Assembly: GCA_964462535.1 (NCBI GenBank)
Contig: CAYWXV010000073.1
Location: 1-11,675, forward strand
DNA: 11,675 nt
Direction of reading: 5' to 3'
Source: CAYWXV01 sp964462535
GTDB taxonomy: Bacteria; Bacteroidota; Ignavibacteria; OLB7
Position 1 is the first letter of the stretch; each line of letters begins with the position of its first letter. Under the pieces are notes generated by a model. It saw only the letters and a program-made list of their open reading frames with translations, searched no databases and was not told the DNA's origin. Below, in pieces: positions 8,300-11,675 of the stretch. A program made the translations under genes and the position numbers.

Positions 8300-8399
8300 N
8301 NNNNNNNNNNNNNNNNNNNNNNNNNNNNNNNNNNNNNNNNNNNNNNNNNNNNNNNNNNNNNNNNNNNNNNNNNNNNNNNNNNNNNNNNNNNNNNNNNNN
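8300..8399. other. assembly gap (100 N)
   Basis: Exactly 100 undetermined bases, the conventional size for a scaffold join of unknown length. It interrupts the third FN3-like domain of the upstream gene. The sequence after it (8400-8491) appears to be the leader of the first lipoprotein gene, so the missing DNA must contain at least the end of the large gene and possibly whole genes. Repetitive FN3 modules or further lipoprotein copies could have caused the break. Confidence 0.97.
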
Positions 8400-8491
8400 G
8401 CCGATGCGGCTCCACGTTGCCTCGCACGGCCACGCACAGCAGCCCCGCCCGATGAGTCAAATCCACACCTTCCATATACGGAGTACTACAC

Positions 8492-9007
8492 ATGAGACTG
8501 CTCACTCTCGCCGCAATCGCCATGGCCTTCGTTGTCGCAAGCTGCGACAGCACGCAATCCCCGACACAAGCCACACCGGCGAACAACGACGCCCTAAACA
8601 AGACGTACTCGACGAAGTACCACAACTCGGGAATAATCTACAACGACTGCTGTGGCGAGGAGATGACCTTTGAGGCCGACATCCATCAGACTCTCAGCGA
8701 CGAAATCGACAAGAAGGGTGTCCATACGTACAAATCACATATCAACACCGGGCAGGTCGTACTCACCGGATCTTCGAGTGGCCTGAAGTACGTTGGCTCT
8801 CAGAATGACAAGGAATCAATCGTCTGGCAGCCGAGTGGTTGTCCCGCGAGCCGTACGTACACGTCGCGATTCAAGGCTATCGCCACAGGATCGGGTCAGG
8901 GGAAGAACGCTTGCAGCTTCAACGTCAAGGTGACGGTGAAGGAGTCGCTTGACGCTGACTGCAACTACTCGCTCGACGTTCTTGAGATAGCCGTCGAGTG
9001 CAAGTAG
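8492..9007 (+). CDS. cysteine-rich lipoprotein, paralog 1 (function unknown)
   Basis: 171-residue predicted lipoprotein. The signal peptide MRLLTLAAIAMAFVVASC ends in a lipobox (V-A-S-C), giving lipidated Cys18, followed by a short Ser/Thr/Gln/Pro/Asn linker. The mature part has six further cysteines at 53, 54, 117, 141, 157 and 170, an even number that would allow three disulfides. Notable motifs are DCCGEEMTFEADIH, TGSSSGLKYVG, ATGSGQGKNACSF and a C-terminal VECK. The alternating pattern suggests a small all-beta (Ig-like sandwich) fold; it faintly recalls a family of small secreted bacterial proteins of unknown function that end in a similar Cys-Lys, but I cannot confirm this. GGAG at 8480-8483 lies 8 nt before the ATG and supports the start. 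It lies 92 bp after the assembly gap, so linkage to the HzsA-like gene is unproven. A paralog follows directly downstream. I do not recognise a specific function. Confidence 0.85.
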   Translation: MRLLTLAAIAMAFVVASCDSTQSPTQATPANNDALNKTYSTKYHNSGIIYNDCCGEEMTFEADIHQTLSDEIDKKGVHTYKSHINTGQVVLTGSSSGLKYVGSQNDKESIVWQPSGCPASRTYTSRFKAIATGSGQGKNACSFNVKVTVKESLDADCNYSLDVLEIAVECK

Positions 9008-9023
9008 GCAGAGTGTTGTGAAC

Positions 9024-9075
9024 AATCCCCGGGTGGGGCGGGACAGGTGTCCCTCTCATCCGGGGATTCTGTTTC
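9024..9075 (+). terminator. strong hairpin terminator after lipoprotein 1
   Basis: AATCCCCGG (9024-9032) pairs perfectly with CCGGGGATT (9060-9068). The stem continues through G-T and G-C pairs to an inner GGGAC/GTCCC arm with an AGGT loop (9040-9053) and one bulged C at 9039, about 20 bp in all. The tail CTGTTTC is only moderately T-rich. It lies 17 nt after the stop codon. A close copy follows the second lipoprotein gene. Confidence 0.75.
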
Positions 9076-9195
9076 GGCACACATATGCGGGTTGCGCGCA
9101 CCAGATTTCCATCCCACAAGTGCACCCGTGAACACCAGCTGTGGCCCTTCGCAGCCACACCCGCACCCGTACACCACAAATCAGGAGCACCACAC

Positions 9196-9711
9196 ATGCG
9201 ACTACCTATGCTCGCAGCCGCTCTGTTGGTCGTTGTCATCTCCAGCTGCGACAACAGCCAAATGCCCACCCAGACGACCGAATCCCATCCATCCGCGGCC
9301 GGCAGAACCATCTCTGCGAAATACTCCGACACAGGCACCTTCCTGAACGAATGTTGCGACGAGGACGTGTTCTTCGAAGTTGATGCACACGTCACGATAA
9401 AGGAGGACACAAGCGACGAGGGGGTGATTACCTGGCGACTAAAGCAGAACACGGCAAAGTTTGTCCTCACAGGACTCAAGACGGGCTTGAAGTATGTGGC
9501 TACGCAGCTCGACGATCAGGACGTCATCACCTACCCAGGAGGATGCCCGTGGAGCAACACGCTGGTTGAGCGATTCCGCGCTACTGCGACGGGATCCGGG
9601 CAGGGGAAGAACAACTGCAGCTTCATTATCAAGTTCACGTGGAATTGGCGTACAGATGATGACTGCAACATCGTCTACGACGAGACGCTTGAGACCGAGT
9701 GCGAGGATTAG
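9196..9711 (+). CDS. cysteine-rich lipoprotein, paralog 2 (function unknown)
   Basis: 171-residue predicted lipoprotein, a paralog of the preceding gene and the same length. The signal peptide MRLPMLAAALLVVVISSC ends in a lipobox (I-S-S-C) with lipidated Cys18. The mature cysteines are at 53, 54, 117, 141, 157 and 169, the same positions as in paralog 1 except for a one-residue shift of the last. Shared blocks are ECCDEDVFFEVDAH, LTGLKTGLKYVATQ, ATGSGQGKNNCSF, DDDCN and a terminal TECED. The linker and loop regions differ most. The frame opens upstream at 9085, but the ATG at 9196 is chosen: AGGAG at 9183-9187 lies 8 nt before it, and the signal peptide starts there. It has its own terminator. 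The two proteins probably share a fold and location while binding different partners; this is inference. Confidence 0.87.
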   Translation: MRLPMLAAALLVVVISSCDNSQMPTQTTESHPSAAGRTISAKYSDTGTFLNECCDEDVFFEVDAHVTIKEDTSDEGVITWRLKQNTAKFVLTGLKTGLKYVATQLDDQDVITYPGGCPWSNTLVERFRATATGSGQGKNNCSFIIKFTWNWRTDDDCNIVYDETLETECED

Positions 9712-9728
9712 CAGGGTAACAACGCTAC

Positions 9729-9780
9729 AATCCCCGGATGGCGCAGGACCGTTGTCCCTCCCATCCGGGGATTCTCTTTT
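9729..9780 (+). terminator. strong hairpin terminator after lipoprotein 2
   Basis: AATCCCCGGATGG (9729-9741) pairs over 13 bp with CCATCCGGGGATT (9761-9773). Inside is a second GGAC/GTCC arm with a CGTT loop (9746-9757). The tail CTCTTTT ends at 9780. It lies 17 nt after the stop of lipoprotein 2 and 15 nt before the end of the convergent gene. On the opposite strand the hairpin lacks a T-tract, so it mainly serves the plus strand. Confidence 0.8.
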
Positions 9781-9795
9781 GACCGTCATCGTCCC

Positions 9796-11352
9796 CTACC
9801 GAACGCCACCATTCGCCTGAGCGTCTAGCCGCGCACGGATCTCTTCGAGCTCGCGACGAAGCTGGCGATTCTGCTCGACCAGCTCCTGCACCGCCTTCAT
9901 CGTCACGATCTGTGCGTCATAGGTGTCGACCTGCAGGATCTCGTTCGGGTCGTTCTCCAGATACTCGCCACTCCCCTTCACCGCATGCGGGAAGACCTGC
10001 TGGTACTCCTGCGCAATCACATTGTAGTATACCCGGTTCTCGATCTCCGGATGACGATTCATCCACTCGTCCGTGTAGCGGAAGGTGACTGGGCGAATAC
10101 GCATAAGCGTCTCGATCCCATTGTCGACGGTTTGAATGTCCGTCTTGATCCGTCTGTCGCTGTTCGCCAGCCAGTCGCCCGCCGTCGACTTCGAAGCATT
10201 GCCGTTCACCTCGAGCTTGTTCTCGGCCGGGTAGCGACCGATGCCGAAGCGCCCACCCTGATTGTCGAAGTAAAAGCGGAACGACTGCGACGTTCCATTG
10301 ATTGCCGTGAACGTGTGCTTTCCCAGAACGATGAGCGAGCTGTCGCACTGAATCATCGCACCGACATCACCGACTGGACGCTCGAAGTAGATGCGGTGGC
10401 GCCTCCCCGAATCGCTGCGCAATGACACGCTGGTCTCTCCCCGATTCTCGAAAACCGCCGTGCGGGTTGCGACTGGGTTGAACTCGCTGTAGGTCCCTGC
10501 GACATGAAGCGTGGCGTCTGGAGTGACGGAATCCGGCAGATGGACACCGAGCTTCTGGTCGACTATGACATTCGATGACTTTGTGTAGATGCGGTTCGTC
10601 CAGCTTGCACGCCCAGTCGCGTCGCTGACCATCATTCTTCCATTGTCCGCACCGGTTGACATGGTCAACGCCGTCGTGGTGATCCGTCCAGCCACGTCGA
10701 GTTCCGATGACGGTGTGGTTGTCTTGATTCCGACGTTGCCGCCGTTGTAGAAGATGTTATTTCCACTGGTGGTCCAGGGCGTGGTTGCCGTCGCGGAGTT
10801 GATTGTGATCGTCGATCCACTGGTGCTGACAGTCGTGCCACCTGTTCCAACGATGTTCACCTGACCCTGTCGGTTGTTGAGGCTGCTTACTAGCCCACCC
10901 TCGACTGTTGCTGCTCGTTCGGCGGTTGTCGCGTGATGCGCCGCCGCCGACGAATCCGAGATCGCAGCTCGGTTGGCGAAGATTGCTTGAGGAGCGGCCG
11001 TCAGAGGCGTGCGAGGCTGAAGCTCTGCACCGCCGTTGATCGAGACTCCCAGAAAATACTGGCGATCGAAGCCCACCGTCGACGGGATCTCCGTGACCGA
11101 TCCGATTACACCATCGACCACTCCCCCTACAGCGTTGAGCGTTTGAGTCTCGGTGTGAACGGGAGCACCACCAAAGGCTTCCTCATACAGGTTGAACGTA
11201 ATCTGGTACGATCCATCCGGGAAGCGATTACCGCTGGCGTCATTGAGGAGTGCCTGCCACGAAATCATCCGTGGTGCTTGCGCATACGCCGAAAACGTCC
11301 CAAAAAGAGCGAGGAGCGTGAAGAGAGCCGTTGCGAAGAGTCGAGTCGTCAT
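9796..11352 (-). CDS. secreted surface protein with C-terminal peptidase S74 (endosialidase chaperone) domain
   Basis: 518-residue exported protein. The signal peptide MTTRLFATALFTLLALFGTF ends near Ala-Gln at about 25. An N-terminal beta-rich domain (MISWQALLNDASGNRFPDGS onward) resembles those on other large secreted Bacteroidota-type proteins. A low-complexity Ser/Thr/Gly/Ala stalk follows, with GNVGIKTTTPSSELDVAGRI-type repeats. From about residue 385 to the end is an S74 intramolecular chaperone domain (motif NSDRRIKTDI, Ser398, Lys403, and later VYYNVIAQEYQQVFPHAV), finishing in a coiled coil (about 480-512). In phage tail fibres this domain trimerises the stalk and then cuts itself off just before the conserved Ser. 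The presence of Ser398 suggests autoprocessing is possible. The frame is open to an ATG at 11409, but the ATG at 11352 has GGAG (11361-11364) 8 nt upstream and starts the signal peptide. No phage genes are nearby, so I read it as a host surface protein. Confidence 0.85.
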   Translation of the reverse strand: MTTRLFATALFTLLALFGTFSAYAQAPRMISWQALLNDASGNRFPDGSYQITFNLYEEAFGGAPVHTETQTLNAVGGVVDGVIGSVTEIPSTVGFDRQYFLGVSINGGAELQPRTPLTAAPQAIFANRAAISDSSAAAHHATTAERAATVEGGLVSSLNNRQGQVNIVGTGGTTVSTSGSTITINSATATTPWTTSGNNIFYNGGNVGIKTTTPSSELDVAGRITTTALTMSTGADNGRMMVSDATGRASWTNRIYTKSSNVIVDQKLGVHLPDSVTPDATLHVAGTYSEFNPVATRTAVFENRGETSVSLRSDSGRRHRIYFERPVGDVGAMIQCDSSLIVLGKHTFTAINGTSQSFRFYFDNQGGRFGIGRYPAENKLEVNGNASKSTAGDWLANSDRRIKTDIQTVDNGIETLMRIRPVTFRYTDEWMNRHPEIENRVYYNVIAQEYQQVFPHAVKGSGEYLENDPNEILQVDTYDAQIVTMKAVQELVEQNRQLRRELEEIRARLDAQANGGVR

Positions 11353-11484
11353 TGCAGTTTCTCCGTTTGATAGTTGATTGTTGATCGCGTTTCGAAGAAC
11401 TGCTTTCAAGGTATCGGCGGGCGGTTAAGAAATCTGGGGGGCGTGGTTAAAGGGGGGACTTGGAAGTTCTAGCCCGATCGGCAT

Positions 11485-11533
11485 TGGCTCTCACCCCCCC
11501 TACCCCCCCCGCTCTCAATTCTGAGAGAGGGGG
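11485..11533. repeat. C/G-rich palindromic repeat, copy A
   Basis: TGGCTCTCAC, then two C-runs, then CTCTCA-ATTC-TGAGAG (11512-11527), then a G-run. The inner 6-bp stem is perfect. One G/A mismatch (11511/11528) separates it from a C5/G5 outer stem, so the whole can fold as one hairpin. A second copy lies 141 bp further on in the same orientation. Confidence 0.75.
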
Positions 11534-11550
11534 ATGGGACCGATGGGAGA

Positions 11551-11592
11551 TTCATCTTTCATCTTTCATCTTTCATACTTCATCCTTGATCC
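11551..11592 (+). repeat. degenerate heptamer array (TTCATCT)
   Basis: Six consecutive 7-bp units: TTCATCT three times exactly, then TTCATAC, TTCATCC and TTGATCC. It sits between the two palindromic repeats. No coding frame or signal is associated with it. Confidence 0.75.
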
Positions 11593-11625
11593 TCGCTCCT
11601 CTCCTGGACCTGAACCTGTCCGCCC

Positions 11626-11675
11626 TGGCTCTCACCCCCCCTGCCCCCCTCTCTCAATTCTGAGAGAGGGGGGGG
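11626..11675. repeat. C/G-rich palindromic repeat, copy B (at window end)
   Basis: Same layout as copy A: TGGCTCTCAC, C-runs split by TG, then T-CTCTCA-ATTC-TGAGAG-A (11650-11667) flanked by C6 and G-runs, giving a perfect stem of at least 13 bp with an ATTC loop. The window stops in its terminal G-run, so the repeat may be cut short. The region 11353-11675 otherwise holds only the leader of the S74 gene and no gene that I can support. Confidence 0.75.

Larger units (their letters stand above)
8480..9780 (+). repeat. tandem duplication of a lipoprotein-terminator cassette
   Basis: Two diverged copies of the same unit: RBS (GGAG, 8 nt spacer), a 516-bp gene and a hairpin terminator. The start codons are offset by 704 bp and the terminators by 705 bp. 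The proteins are about 43% identical by a hand count of an ungapped alignment. The divergence shows an old duplication, while the terminator arms remain nearly identical. Confidence 0.8.

Noticed and set aside
8400..8673. In-frame coding continuation of the large protein after the N gap
   Set aside because: It overlaps the well-supported lipoprotein gene in another frame and reads as basic nonsense. The frame across an unknown-length gap is meaningless.
11460..11663. 67-codon plus-strand open frame at the right end
   Set aside because: It consists of the palindromes and heptamer array translated; its repeat in the protein reflects the DNA repeat.
1..11675. CRISPR array, tRNA, rRNA or insertion sequence
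   Set aside because: No regularly spaced repeats with unique spacers, no cloverleaf-like segment and no transposase-like frame were seen.

Overview
The window looks like a chromosomal segment from a Gram-negative bacterium of the Bacteroidota/Chlorobiota/Ignavibacteriota/Kapabacteria side of the tree. The evidence is indirect. An ExbB-ExbD pair, signal peptides and lipoboxes imply a cell with an envelope and periplasm. One promoter matches the Bacteroidota -7 consensus TAnnTTTG exactly. Large secreted proteins with fibronectin-like repeats, or with a trimeric-stalk-like body and an S74 chaperone domain, are common in that lineage. No rRNA or tRNA gene is present to fix the taxon.

Left block (4-5160, all on the minus strand). 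Read in the direction of transcription it encodes: a GAF + PP2C/SpoIIE-type phosphatase (RsbU-like); a STAS anti-anti-sigma protein with its own promoter and terminator; D-aminoacyl-tRNA deacylase (dtd); a secreted gluzincin of the peptidase-MA type; a second STAS protein; an ExbB/TolQ/MotA proton-channel subunit; and ExbD/TolR. The phosphatase and two STAS proteins are the parts of a partner-switching circuit, but the anti-sigma/kinase component is not in the window.

Right block, plus strand (5446-9780). A large secreted beta-propeller/cytochrome c protein related to the hydrazine synthase alpha-subunit family carries one CxxCH heme site and at least three fibronectin-III-like domains. It runs into a 100-N assembly gap (8300-8399), so its C-terminus is missing. 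After the gap come two tandem paralogous lipoproteins, both 171 residues, with an almost identical cysteine pattern. Each is followed by a copy of the same strong hairpin terminator, so the duplication covered the whole transcription unit.

Right edge (9796-11675). A convergent minus-strand gene encodes a secreted 518-residue protein ending in a peptidase S74 / endosialidase-chaperone domain and a coiled coil. Upstream of it is a noncoding stretch with two copies of a C/G-rich palindrome flanking a degenerate heptamer array. The window ends inside the second palindrome.

The most unusual items are the HzsA-like mono-heme protein with FN3 tail, and the duplicated six-cysteine lipoprotein cassette beside it. 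Together they could be an extracytoplasmic redox or surface module, but that link rests on proximity only.
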